In this document: piece by piece, positions 1 through 12,600 of the stretch
Position numbering within the stretch: position 1 is the first letter of the stretch
Layout: the number at the start of each line of letters is the position of its first letter
NCBI RefSeq assembly: GCF_018687715.1
Contig: NC_056760.1
Span: forward strand, 10,032,001 to 10,096,000
DNA from: Carya illinoinensis
Lineage: Eukaryota > Streptophyta > Magnoliopsida > Fagales > Juglandaceae
Reading direction: 5' to 3'
Length of the DNA stretch: 64,000 nt
The notes under the pieces: model-generated
What the model was told of the DNA's origin: nothing
Database searches by the model: none
The model's input: the letters and a program-made list of their open reading frames with translations, nothing else
Translations under genes and position numbers: made by a program

Positions 1-20
1 AATCATAAAAGGTCACTCAC

Positions 21-2907
21 CCATGGAAGGTAAGCTGCTGTGAAAGTAAAAAGGCCCAAGAAACTCATATGTATGTAAGGATTTTGTTTGCTCCACACAT
101 ATACCTGTAAAACAGGAAAGAGTAATGAGACTATTTGGCAAAGTATAATCCTTATGGCTTCATTCGAGACATGAATCACTAAACTTATTAAACCAGGAGA
201 AATCCAGTGAAAGCAAAGGTGAGAATAACTTAGTTTAACTGACATATTTTGTTTTGCTCTTCTCCATCATACCATGACTGCTAGATGGCATTGCCATTGA
301 AAAATAATTCGTCGTAATTGTAGGGAAAGTAGCAATAATATATCTAAATTCTTGTTTCCATTGCTTCACCCTAGATAGGTCTTATCCCTTATATATCATC
401 TTATGTACTCGGGGCTATGCCTATCATTATTAATACAATCGTTTACTTATCCAAAAAATAATAATATATCTAAAAAAAAAAGAAAGGAACCAACCATCAT
501 GAATGTCAATGAATTGCTCAGGAATATAATTTTTGCAAACGACTCTGACAAGTAAGGTATCATGCCTCCGAGAAGAACAATTCCAGTTAAAACAGTGGCA
601 CCAAATAACAGCATGTAAAAAAAATCAGCTGTCCTTCCCCTGAATGAGTTCTCTTCAAGGAGCTTGCAGTATCGAGCAAGAAAGAACATGTGAAACATAA
701 AGTCCAAGTCTGCAGTACCAAGTTAAGAATCATGTTTAAAATTACAGAAACTGGTGATTACTTAGCCTCAATCAGAATTCAAATAACCTACATAAATAAT
801 TATTGGAAGCATAGTCGTTGAGATACATCCATCAGGAGTATGGATGTTCTACTGTGCTAGATTCAGCAATATGAATGAACAGCGGAAAACAGAAACATAA
901 CTCTACTTAAAAACTATTGTATCAGTACTGGGGAAAGTGCAGAGGGTGCCTGATGGCAAGAAGCCATCGTGTCAAAATGTGCATGGGACTTTATTGTTTT
1001 CTAAGTAAAAGAGACTATTTTATTTATTTTTTATAAGTAATAAGAGATTTTATTAAGGCAAGAAAATAGGCATAGCCCAAGTATATAGGGAGTATACAAG
1101 CAGAAACACCTAAATACAAGCTAGGGACTAGGAGCTAGGAAATGCTAAAAGAAAATCATTTAGATTATCCCCATTCAATACAAGAACTTTAGCCCAAAGA
1201 CACAGTTTGAAAGAAAAAACTCTCTAAATTCTCCCAATGAGTGTTCTCTACCATCAAAACACCATCCATTCCTTTCCAGCCTTAGGAACCACATCAAACA
1301 TAAATGAATCATCTTCCAAATAGCAACAGTGCGGTGACTACCCATAAATCCTTACCAACAAGCGAAGAAATTTTATTTTTTGATAAGAAACAAGAGACTT
1401 TATTTCAACAGACTAATTGTTCGAATAGAACCTGTGCTGCCAATATAGGGTGGCTAGATATTAAAAAAATAACAACCCAGGAACATTGTCACTTTTCCTA
1501 CAGACTCCCACTTAAGTGAAAAATAAATATTTACATATTCAAAACTTTCTCAAGGAGAAACTGAAAAAAAGGGGAAACATAGTTAGGATTAGAGACACCA
1601 CAGTCAACAAGACTTCTAAATTAACGTGAGATTCTCCCATATACAATCCAATGGACCAAAACCATCCAAACAAATGAACTGACCAACTATATTCCAAGAC
1701 AATATGCCTCACATGGGGGACTGAAGTAGCATATTCTTCTTAGGCCTTGAAATTTGTTTGAAAATAGCACACATCAACTACAACCATGATACGTAACAAC
1801 CATTATATGGTTTGCATTTGAGTCAAGTTGCAAAAACCAACCGCATCACAGACAACAACCATGGCATTTCATTAACATAACACGCAAAACAAGTTCAAGC
1901 AGAAAAACAAAAACAAAATCCCAAAGTTGTTGGGAGATAGCCCTCTGAACCATCCTATTTCCAATATTCTTCAAGATTTCTTCTCTTCATACACTCTTGC
2001 AGCTTTGTCATCATCATGACAACCTTTTATTGGAAACGTTAGAGAACAAAAGTACGAACTACTGAGAGGAAACATTGAAGCCGTGAAGACAAATTATGCT
2101 ACGTTAAAATTAAAAATCAGAATCCTACTAAAGAAAATGTCACTGCCGATCAACATGAATTTTCCAAGACTGAAGCTGAAAAAATAAAATTACCCATTTT
2201 CCGGAAGTACAAGAAATTGGTGACGAGACGCCAGAACTGATAGTGCTTGACCACTAGCAAAGGGTTCAAGTACAGCTTATATGGTGATATAATCTGCAAA
2301 ATTTTAACTTCATGTGAATTAGTAACCGGTTACTTCACCTTGCACACTTCCAGCTCCCCTTCCTTAAATACTAACAGGAAAACAGGAAAAAGAAAACTAA
2401 AATGATTGCAACAACCCAAGCAAAAATCGAGAAGGAAAAGCCAAAACTTTCCGAAACTAGAAAAAAATCCAATTACAATCAATCAAACAACATAAACTCA
2501 GCGGCACTAGAAACGGATGGGTATCATTTACACCATCGCTAGTTAATCATTCAGATCACCCAAAAGGCTACAAACTGAAAAATTGGCCACAATAAAATTA
2601 AGAATTACTGATTTTAAAATAAAAACTGGTTGAAGACTAACCAAACCATACAACCCCATCAGCCCACAAAACAAAACCGATAAAGTCCAATATATATACA
2701 TACATATATATATATATAAAAAACAAGATCCAAATAATTTCAGCACCGTAAGCCCTTGACACCTTCCTAGAGCGGGAAAGGTTTAGAGGAAAAGAGAAAT
2801 GTACATACGTCTAGGGAGCAACCGACGGTGGTGACAACAACGGCTGTGAGATAGGAGCGGGTGATTACAGGCATCTGCTTGTACCATTCCTCGATTGCCT
2901 GAGCCAT
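21..2907 (-). CDS. DER2: Derlin-family ER-associated degradation protein (partial, left edge)
   Basis: Minus-strand gene with CDS exons 2809-2907, 2194-2293, 495-709 and 21-104; the 3' exon(s) lie outside the window. Joining them gives 166 in-frame codons starting MAQAIEEWYKQMPVITRSYL, with GT donors and AG acceptors at every junction. Recognisable Derlin segments follow: YQFWRLVTNFLYF, DLDFMFHMFFLARYCKLLE and MSFLGLFTFTAAYLPW. Derlins are multipass, rhomboid-like ER membrane proteins. They help move misfolded proteins to the cytosol for degradation with the CDC48/p97 machinery; this is family knowledge. The start is the only ATG in the open frame, because the longer open stretch upstream begins with TTG. 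Introns 2 and 3 (710-2193 and 105-494) hold LINE tails. The similarity is closest to plant DER2-type proteins, so the gene symbol is at family level. Confidence 0.93.
340..445 (+). mobile_element. LINE 3'-tail fragment in Derlin intron 3
   Basis: The stretch contains CTCGGGGCTATGCCTAT followed by an A/T-rich tail ending near CTTATCCAAAAAATAATA. It has the same layout as the 3' ends of the LINE copies at 43900-43980 (plus) and, in reverse complement, at 21096-21130 and 35965-36060. Boundaries are approximate and no coding remains. Confidence 0.5.
1017..1370 (-). mobile_element. 5'-truncated LINE remnant in Derlin intron 2
   Basis: Begins with the TTTTTTATAAGTAATAAGAG tail and the GGCATAGCCCAAGTATAT motif shared with the LINE 3' ends at 21.1 kb and 36.0 kb. 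It continues with decayed sequence matching the last part of the LINE reading frame on the minus strand (a degraded zf-RVT region). A second tail-like start (TTTTTTGATAAGAAACAAGAG) abuts it at about 1375, suggesting two insertions side by side. Edges are approximate. Confidence 0.55.
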
Positions 2908-3789
2908 TCCAATATTTTCCGATCTCAATTTTTTTATCACAACTTTTTCAACCAAGTTTTCTGCAATTATGACCAGAACGTAACTGGCACTAGGAGGATT
3001 AGGAGCTTTGGGTTTTGGGAATCGGGTACACAGAGGCCAGGAGAGACGAAGAGTCAGTTAATGAAGGACGACAAGAACAAGATAATCGGCACGCTCGAAT
3101 AGCCTGCTTTCGGAAGGCCCATTGCATAAAGAAGAAATGGGCCTGATGCCTGTATGTGGACAACCCTCAGTGGCCCACGCGTGACCCATGCATTCTCTCT
3201 CCCCTTATCCTTATCTCGAGTTTGTGGACAATTTATTAGGAAAGATTCTAGAATTAATCCCTTCATCAATGAATTTTATTCTGTTTTAGAAAATAATTTA
3301 TGTAGGTCTTGGCATGTAAGTTTGAGCAATTCACTTTGAGAAAAAGAATAGCGCAATGAGTGTCAAGGTAGAATTTTAACAACGATCCTTTAATTCTTTC
3401 ATTTTCTAATTATATTTAGTTATTCTCCTTACAATGTTTAATTAAAAGATATATTGGGAAAGAAAGAGAGTCTTGTTATAATATATATGTAATAAGGGGA
3501 CTAGTAGAAGTGCAAAATGGAGAAAAAGGGAAAAAAAAAAAACGAGGGTTTTAGGTTGGAAATAAGTGTGAGGTAATATGTTAACTTTTAAACTTTATTT
3601 TATTTCAAATAATTAATAAATGATAATTTCTAAAGCCATAAATTGATTTTATAAAGTTGAATCATTAATTGATTTAGTCTCATTAATACATATTATAAAA
3701 TATATTTAACATATCATATAAAATCATGTCAGTATGTGAGTTTACTGTTTACTTATTTTGATAAGTTAAGTTAGATTATAAATTTACTT

Positions 3790-4195
3790 TTATTATAAAA
3801 TAAATTTAACATATCATATAAAGCAAACCAACATACAAATTTACTTTTATAAAATCTCTTTATAATTACATGCCTTTTCTTGATAGATCAATTCATAAAT
3901 TTCTTTTTATCATTTGTGTTTATAAATTTAAAGTTACGTTTGAATGCTGATATGAATTTAGTTGAGTTATGAATAATAATATTTTGTAAATTTCATTGAG
4001 ATGAATTTAATTTTTTTTAAGTAGAGATAAGTTTAACTTTTTAAGTTAAAATGTATGAATTATATTGAGATAATTTTTTCACTTTTTTATAAAAATTTAA
4101 AAAAATAAGAGATCTCATGAATAATTTATTTAAAATAAATTTAATTTAATTCAATAACCAAATACAATAAAATTCTCAAATACAAATAAGAGATC
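3790..4195. repeat. AT-rich MITE-like repeat, copy A
   Basis: About 400 bp that closely matches, as its reverse complement, the segment at 40439-40815. Shared landmarks in order are CATATAAAGCAAACCAACAT, AATTCATAAATTTCTTTTTATC, AGAGATCTCATGAATAATTT and AACCAAATACAATAAAATTC. There is no coding capacity. The superfamily is not determined, because a clean target duplication was not found at either copy. Confidence 0.6.
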
Positions 4196-4262
4196 CGTAT
4201 AACGTTATAGATCAATCCGATTCAAATTGAGAAGCCCGGTAACGCTCCCACGGCCCATGAGG

Positions 4263-4308
4263 GCTTTTATAAAGCTGTTACCATAATAACAGCGCCCGCG
4301 CACGTGAC
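4263..4308 (+). promoter_or_regulatory. ASPM-like proximal promoter: TATA-like box and G-box
   Basis: A TTTATAAAG TATA-like motif (about 4266-4274) lies about 230 bp upstream of the ASPM start codon. A CACGTGAC G-box sits at 4301-4308. The palindromic G-box could serve either direction. The function is inferred from motif type only. Confidence 0.4.
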
Positions 4309-4401
4309 CCACACTAGGATTATTCCCCACGCTCATAGATTGCAATGTTGCATCGCCCGCTTCTCTTTCATGCATTTCAAATTCAAAGTTCTCATCATCG
4401 G

Positions 4402-4438
4402 CTTCCGTTTTTCTTTCATTCAGACACGCTAACGGTCC
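4402..4438. promoter_or_regulatory. MSA-like AACGG elements upstream of ASPM-like start
   Basis: GCTAACGGTCC at 4428-4438 matches most positions of the mitosis-specific activator consensus YCYAACGGYYA, including its AACGG core. A second AACGG core lies nearby on the opposite strand (about 4402-4412). MSA elements are bound by three-repeat MYB factors and drive G2/M expression, which would suit a spindle protein. That function is inferred. Confidence 0.4.
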
Positions 4439-4498
4439 AAATCTTATACTCTGCAACAGAGTTCCGAGTAGAATTACACAACATTCAATCGGACGACA

Positions 4499-5192
4499 AT
4501 GGAAGGCGAAGAACCTCCATTTCTCTCCCCGTCACCATTTCCGTCTTCTTCTTCTTCTTCTTCTTCTCATCTTCTCAAAGACATCTCAAATTTCAAGACC
4601 CCCAAACGCCCCTCCCAAGTTCCCATTTTCAACTCCCCCTGCCCACAATTCTTCACTGCCTCCAAACAAACACCTCACATATCTTCGTCTTTACGCCGCC
4701 ACCGCCCTTCTCTTGCTCCACCCTCCTCCGCCTCGGCACGCTCCAAGGCCACGGCCCGCAGGCTCAAGGCCTTCGAGCTCGAGCAGTCCAAGTCCTCTCG
4801 CAGGGCTCTAATCAAGAAAGAACACTCGCTGAAATCCCTGGCCAAGTCGCTCACCGTCTGGCTCAACTTCCTGTTCGAGAACCCCGGATCCTGCGGCTGT
4901 GATTTATCCATCCGAGGCGATGGGGATCGTGCGGCCGCGAAGGGTAAGAGGGACAGTGGGCCTGGAATCGAGGTTGGCGTCGATGCCGCACGGCGGAGCC
5001 CCAAGAGGCAGAGGGATTTGCTGTGGCGGGCCGGGGAGAAGTCCGTGTCCGAGTTTTCGGATTCGATGTTTTCAAATTTACGTTGTTCTTTGAAAGATGT
5101 GTGCAGCTTCGACGACTTGAAGCAGCGGATGCGAGTTTATTTGAGCCTGGGGAGTTGCAAGCAGATTTTCGAAGTGATGACTCAAGTGACCA

Positions 5193-5260
<68 letters not shown>

Positions 5261-6568
5261 GTGCGTGTGAGATCGCGCGCGCCAAATTAACACGAAATAA
5301 AATTGTATTAAGCTCGGTTGAGTTACGTTGGGTGGAGGTTTTCATACTGCTGTTCAGGAAGGCTTGGGGACGTTACCCATGCTGAGAAGAAAGGGTGATA
5401 ATTACGTTATTATTAACTAAATCTCATATTTCCAGCATTTAAAACAAAAATTTGAGATATGACTTTCCTGACGTTAATTTTTAGATACTCACGGAAGATT
5501 CTTGATGTATGTATGTAAAAATTTTGATTGGGGGTTGAATCATTTTGTCTGTTTTATTTCTCAGAATATTGATGAAGGGAGGTTGAAAATGAAGGCACAT
5601 TGCCCTATAGTAACAGATTTTGGATTGAAAGAGACGGCCACTAGAATTCTCATGAGTTATAATCCGATATGGCTTCGGATTGGATTGTACATTGTATTTG
5701 GTGGCGATTCTTTGTTGTCCAATGCAGATGTTAATTCCGAACAAGAAATCGCATTTTTGAAAATGATTATAGAGAAGCAGTTCTTCTCGCATGCGGGTCT
5801 TGCAAAGGCTTATGCCTATAACAAGATGGTAGAAGGCCTATATAGACCTGGTTACTATGAAACTCTTGGGAATGTTATATTGAAGAGATTTTTGCTGCTT
5901 GCTCTTATCCTTGATAAAGCTAAATGTCAGAGTAGCCTTTCACTTAAGTACGGTATCGATGGATTGGATGGGGGCTCTCCGTTATTGTTTATGGTGCAAT
6001 CTGGTATTAAATCAAGCTATCAAGTGGTCCAAGGTAATTATATATGCATTCATCATTTCAGTTTTTTGTTGATTCCGTTGACTGTAATTTGTCCATTGTG
6101 GGCTGAATTTCGTCTCTATTATTTTGGGGTTTAAATCAGATTTTCTTTCATCGGATGTAATGCATGGGGAGGGTAAACTTTTAGCACATCTGCTGATATT
6201 GGGATACAAGGTTACTTATAAACAGGTATGTGGTTCATTCTCGTATTATGCTGATTTCCGTGGATATATATTGCGAGAGCTATGGTTGTGACCATCTGTT
6301 TGTACCTGTGTATGCATATTTCTCTAGAGTGTACGTGTCGCTGTCTCGTAAAATTGTTTTAGACATGTTTTCTTTTATGCTTAATGACGAGGCATAATTG
6401 AAATGATTTTTTGAGCTTGCCATTTGAGAATTAATGTGCATGATTGTGCAGAGTCCACTCATTGAATATGACTTCAGAGTTACAGATTTATTCGTGGAAC
6501 TCCAAGATGGGGTGCGGCTCTGTAGAGCCATTCAGCTCTTGCTGCATGACTCTTCTATCCTCACGGTT

Positions 6569-6614
<46 letters not shown>

Positions 6615-9600
6615 CCCCCCCCCCCCCCCCCTCCCCCTAATTGTGAATGCGTTTTCGGTCAAATTTAATTCTTTATTGTGTCGGCAGAAAATTGTTGTTC
6701 CATCAGATACTCGTAAGAAGAATTTGGCAAATTGTGGCATTTCCCTGCAGTATCTTAGGCAGGCTGGTGTGATGCTCTGTGATGAAGATGGAATGATGAT
6801 TGTGGAAGACGATGTCGTTCAGGGAGATAAGGAACTTACTCTTTCCTTGCTGTGGAATATTTTTGTTCATTTGCAGGTATGTCGGTTTCTATCCTCTGAC
6901 TCAATTTTTCACAACGGTTGGGTAGACGTTTCCTTTAAAAGCTTATAGTATTCTACTTACTCTCATTTTAATTAACTTAATCTGTCATGAAACTTGCAGT
7001 TACCTCTTCTGATCGACAAAGCAATTCTATTTGAAGAAATTTGTAAAGTCCGTGGAGTTCACGAGGTAGGCCTTAATAAGGATAGGCTTCCTCTTATTTA
7101 GCTTACTTGTTAAAGAATTTAAACAATGAAGAAGCATCAAATTCAAGTTTCTTTGTTTTCCAATTTTTGGAAATCAGTTTAAACCAAAAGAACTTGATGA
7201 TAATCTTATCTTTCCTCTTCTGTTTTTGTTTTTGTTTTTTTTGTTTTTAATCAACTTGGTTTGCTTAAAGTACGCTGATTCACTTTCATTTTCACAGGAG
7301 GACTCAGGCAGCCTCAACTTCACTCATTTGGAAATGCTTTTGAATTGGGTTCAGGTATCGCTGTAGCGTGAGAAATTGTATTATGAAAATTTCTATCTAT
7401 GCCTTTGATGCCACCTTTTTGCAATCTAACAAATGATGCCCCAGCATTTGTCTTCATCTATGACCTTGACACCGTTTTTTTGGCAAAAATAAATGACTGT
7501 CTATGTATGTAGGTGCTACGTCCAACTACCATAAATGCATTGTGCATACTATCATCGCTGGCATTTTCATGCCACGATATCGATTTTACATCATTTCTTT
7601 TTTCTTCTGTTTAGAATTAAGTAAAAAATTTGAATAAAATCTGTTGCACAGAAGTGGCACTATATTTTACCTTCAGAGAACTTGGGTTTTTCTCAGTCTC
7701 CCCGGCAGAAATTGCTATGTTTCAATAAGAGTATGACCGGTACTTGCGCCAAGTTTCACGTGTTTTTTGTAAAGTTAAAGTTGTCAATTGGATTTAAAGC
7801 CACTAATTTCTCTCTCTCTCTCTCTCTCTCGGCCGTCTCAGCTCATATAAATCTTTCTTCAATTATTTATTGTTTTTTTGTCTAAATTTAGAATATTGAT
7901 GAATCTTAAAATTGTGATTACATGTCCATTACTCCTTTTTCTTTTCACCACCTTGCAACTAGGACTGTCAGCTTGTTTATTGGCCTTGTTAAATACTATT
8001 GTAGGAATGTGCATATTGCATTTGTTCATACTTTAGGTATTCAGAAAAAAACTGATTTATCTTGTCTTGACAGTCATTGTAATTGTGTTCCCAGGCCATA
8101 TGTCAAAATTATGGTTTCAAGATTGAGAAGAATTCTTCATTGGTTGATGGAAAAGCCATATGGTGCTTGCTTGATTATTACTTCCGCAAGGAACTTCACT
8201 GTTCTTGTTCTTTAAAGGTGTTTTATATACCTCTATCCTTGTTGATCTTGTACATGTACAGATCTGCTTTCTTTTCTTATTTTAGTTGTTTGTTCACAGG
8301 ATTGTCAAAAAGCAACTAGTAAGGAATCAATCATGTCAGCTACTGATTATCCAGATGCAGTGCACAATTTTATTTTATCACAGAAACTGACAACATTATT
8401 GGGAAATTTTCCTGAGGTAAGTGTTGCTAAGTTTTCTGATTGTATTCAACCACTTCATCAATCTGTACATGCTGCCGACACTGGGAAAAACATTGGCCTT
8501 TTACCCTAAGTTAGAATGACGTTGTTAATAGTATGAATTCCTGATTTAGGTTTAGTTACAATTAAATTTCCAGTGTCATTATTATTGGTATGCAGTGTGA
8601 TTTGTTGCTATTGAAACTCCATCAAAGCAATAAAAGAAAGCAATTTAAAGGTCCCACATTCATGCACAATGTGTGTATAGATGTGCATACTTGCTTTAAG
8701 TTTAAACTAGTATATGGTGCAACCCTGCTTCAGGTTCTTTGTAAAAAAATTTCTAGAAACAATTTCTTCTGGGTTTGTGAAACTTGGTTTCTCCGAAGTG
8801 TTACAGTCTTGCATCGGTTGTGGGTCCTATATTGATAGGCTGGGTATATTGTGGAAAAACAAACTCAAAACTGAGGTTCGGTGCGGCAAATTCTCTGTTT
8901 TTTTTTTTTCTTTTTACATAGAGGAGTATAGTGAATGAGTTTTCTGTTTGGGAGGAATCCATCTGAAAATATTTCCACAATATGAATTTAACTCCATATT
9001 TTTAAATTGCTTACAATTGTGGATCTTTTTTTTGTTTTTTCCATAGATATCAGCAACTTCTTGTATCTTTTCAAGCCAGATGCAATGATTTTTTCTTAAA
9101 TATATATATATTTAATTTTTTGGTCAAAGGACACGATTTGGACCCACTGCTTGTACTGTATAGTTAGGCCAAAAATCCTTTGGGAATGACCATACCAATA
9201 GGGGTGCTACCCATCCCGTTAGGGGCGGGTAGCCAGGGCCCCCGCCAGCACGGGTGAATTGGGTCCAGGGACCTGGCCCCATCCCGCTTGGGTGGGTACC
9301 CTCGCCAGGTCGCCAGGATGCCGGGCAGGAGGATTGGCCCTCGGGCCGTTCGCTCAATGGGCCCATAATGGTTATGGGCCATTTTTTGGCCCAAAAACTT
9401 GCTTTTCACTTCAAAATTACATATATTAATACAAATTTTTAAAATCTAAAATATATAAAATTAAATGTTATCTTTAAATATGAAAAAACCTAATAAAATT
9501 GTTAACTAATAATTCTAACTTATTACAAAGTAGTATAAACTATTACATATTAATATGTAATAGTTTATACTACTTTCTAACTCAGCCTAGCACCTGCTCC

Positions 9601-12600
9601 CTTGCCTTTCTGCATGGGTGAACAGTGGGCGCCCGCCCGTCCACCCCACCTGATCTGCCCTGCCTGCCCCAGGCCTACATACCAATGTTGTGATTAGAGC
9701 TCATAGACAAAAGATTAAGAGAAAATTTGCTGTTTCGTTAGTATATATAGTTACTCTAATATTGGCAGGACATGTTGCTAAGCTGAGAAATTTGATTTGT
9801 TAACTGTTTTTGGTGAATTATGTCAATATCATTCAGTCCAGTACGATCATGTGAGACAAAGTAACCATATTGTTCTTTTGCAGGTTCTGCAAATCAGTGA
9901 TATACTTGAATATAATGGAGCATGTAATGATCAGAGTGTGGCCATTCTGTTGGTGTTCCTTGCATCACAACTGGTTATGAAGAAAAATATGGTACTGCTA
10001 GAAGTATTGTGTTGATTGATAATTAAATTCTATTATCAGTGATAATTAAATATTTTATTTTTCCCCTTGATAGGATCAGTTGAATTTCCATAAATTCTTA
10101 GGTTGTGATTGTAAAAGTCTAGAGAGAAAACATTTCTGTCAGGAGCGGTGCTCTGTCAGTTCTGCGGAAGTACAAAATCAAGAGACGGATTGGCACAGTG
10201 CCAAAGGTTCCTTTCTCTATACTATAACTATCTTGATCATTTTTTGGTATAGTACTGAATTGAGGCCCAAAACAGCAGTACCTTCCATTTATATGGCCCA
10301 AATCTTAGTATCTAGTGATTCAGAGGATAATACGTGTGTGGTCTGTACTACAATGGCTACAAATTCATTGCTGTAGCAATTCTTTATTTTGAGAAAGCAC
10401 AATCCTAGACAACAACAGGAATTAGACAAATGAGATCATCATTAAAATAAATTTATAAAAGCAAGTAACATTAAATTTACATAATAATTTCAATGTTATC
10501 TGTGGGGGATTGGTGCTAACTTTTACACAACTATTGAATGATGGTGCGGATTACTTTCTTGGTGTGACAAGAACCATTTGCCTTTCTCAGTTATTCTCTC
10601 TAACAAAGCCATGAGCCCTTAAGTTCCTTGGTTTTTTGGTTCGTGGGGTGGGGTCCTATGCTGTGCTTTATGTTTATATTTTTTTGAAGAGTTAGATGTG
10701 AAATTGTACCATCAGGGGAAAAAGAAACAAGTTGTATTTGAATGTGCAGAGTCAGCAAGTTAGTTGGGGCTTCCTTGTATTGCTTTGATACTTTTGCTTC
10801 TTCCAGTACTTCCCTTTTTGTTTCCCATTCTAATGTGTCTCTGTTCAAATAGATGCCGTCAAAAAGTTTAAGGCCATCCAGGCTTGGTGGCAAAATATGG
10901 TTGAACAAAACTACAAAAATGTTGCAAAAGCAGCTCCTCCTTCACCACGCTTATCAACAGTCAAAGACATTATTAGCATTCACAGAGGTAATAGTCATGA
11001 CCTTCTGTAGCTCATTGTCTTGTGTTGCTATCCTTTTCAGTAAGTATGGTGATTTCTTGCTACTGCGTTTCCATATTCTTTTCATTAACTGCTGCTTGTT
11101 CCAACAACTTGTGGAATCAATCTCCTCAATAAAATGTCAGTAGTCTGGTTGAAATTTTATCTAAAACAGTTGTAAAATTCCTTTTATTTTTCCCTCTCCT
11201 CCTTATTATATCATTTGTTTTATTATCTGATCTGTATTTAGAATTTTTCTCGACTAATCGATTGTATTATTTATTTGAAGCAGTGATAAGTTGGATCAGT
11301 AGAAACTTTAGTGTGTTCTTTCCCCTCCAATTCACTTTTCTGAATTGAGAATCCAATATTTGGTATTTCATGCATTTCTACATGTATGCATTTACTTTGT
11401 TTTCTCCTCTCAGTGGTTCAAAAGGTAATTCTTTACGGAAATAGGCGGCCCTTACCTAATTGGTTTCCTTCATACTTTGATATCTAAAGTTCTGTTAGTC
11501 AAATCCTTTTCTGACTGAGAAATATCTTTGAATGCTACCAGAAGATGCAGCAAAAGTGATACAATCTCATTTCAGAAGATTGATTGAACGTCGCTATTTC
11601 TTAAAGATGGTGAACGCTGCTTCTTTTTTGCAAATTGTAATCCGAGCTTGGTTAACTGTGAGAAATAAATCCACTTGTATAAATTTTGACACTGTTCGAG
11701 CTGAGAAGTTATCAAGTGGTATGGTCTCTGCTCTGTTTCAATAACTATTTTATATGCATTTGTGCATATTACTCACTAGGTTATACGTTTGGCTAATCTC
11801 ACAGGAAGATGGAAACAAACAAAAATAGGGAACAGATATTTGACATTCATTGCTGATAGGCACAGTTTTATCAAGTTGAAGAGGTCAGTGTTACTTATCC
11901 AGCGAGTGACAAGGACTTGGATCAATCGAAGACATCTTGGTGGGAGTATTCTAATTGATGATGAGTCCACTCTTGATATGGTCAATGCTTCTGTTGTTGT
12001 AGAGAAATCTGGTTGTGGATTCATTCATGGGGTTGCTTTAGAGAAAAGTTCAAACTTGTGTGAAGAAAAGAGAGCAAATGATCTTCAAGCAAAAGCTGTG
12101 ATTAAAATTCAGCTTGCTTGGAAGAATTTTATCATCTGCAGATCTCTCTGCAATCAGCACTCTGCTGCAACTAAAATTCGGAGTCATTTCCTTGGTTGGC
12201 TCTCGAGAAGAAGATTTCTAAGTCAAAGACAAGCATCAGTAAAAATACAAAGTAATATCCGCATGAAAAGATGTTGGAGGGCTTACCAACAATACAAAAT
12301 TGTCTGCAATCAGCACTCTGCTGCAACTAAAATTCGGAGTCATTTCCTTGGTTGGCTCTCGAGAAGAAGATTTCTAAGTCAAAGGCAAGCATCAGTAAAA
12401 ATACAAAGTAATATCCGCATGAAAAGATGTTGGAGGGCTTACCAACAATACAAAATTGTCTGCAATCAGCACTCTGCTGCAACTAAAATTCGGAGTCATT
12501 TCCTTGGTTGGCTCTCGAGAAGAAGATTTCTAAATCAAAGGCAAGCATCAGTAAAAATACAAAGTAATATCCGCATGAAAAGATGTTGGAGGGCTTACCA

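Larger units (their letters stand above)
2908..4498. other. Divergent intergenic region between Derlin and ASPM-like genes
   Basis: Holds the head-to-head promoters of the Derlin (minus) and ASPM-like (plus) genes. The middle part (about 3450-4195) is very AT-rich and includes a MITE-like repeat, listed separately. No coding sequence is recognised. The antisense open frames around 4345-4900 are shadows of the ASPM first exon. Confidence 0.6.

Noticed and set aside
4345..5345. Several long overlapping open frames on both strands around the ASPM first exon.
   Set aside because: They are shadows of the GC-rich, Ser/Pro-rich exon 1 and the CT repeat; only the 4499 frame continues into conserved ASPM exons.
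9124..9442. Gly/Pro-rich open frames on both strands.
   Set aside because: They fall on the GC-rich end of the hAT-like element and have no conserved domain.
11410..11460. Possible extra ASPM exon after an acceptor-like CTCTCAG.
   Set aside because: Reading on from exon 12 through GTAATTCTTTACGGAAATAG meets a stop. Joining 10987 directly to 11542 keeps frame into EDAAKVIQSHF.
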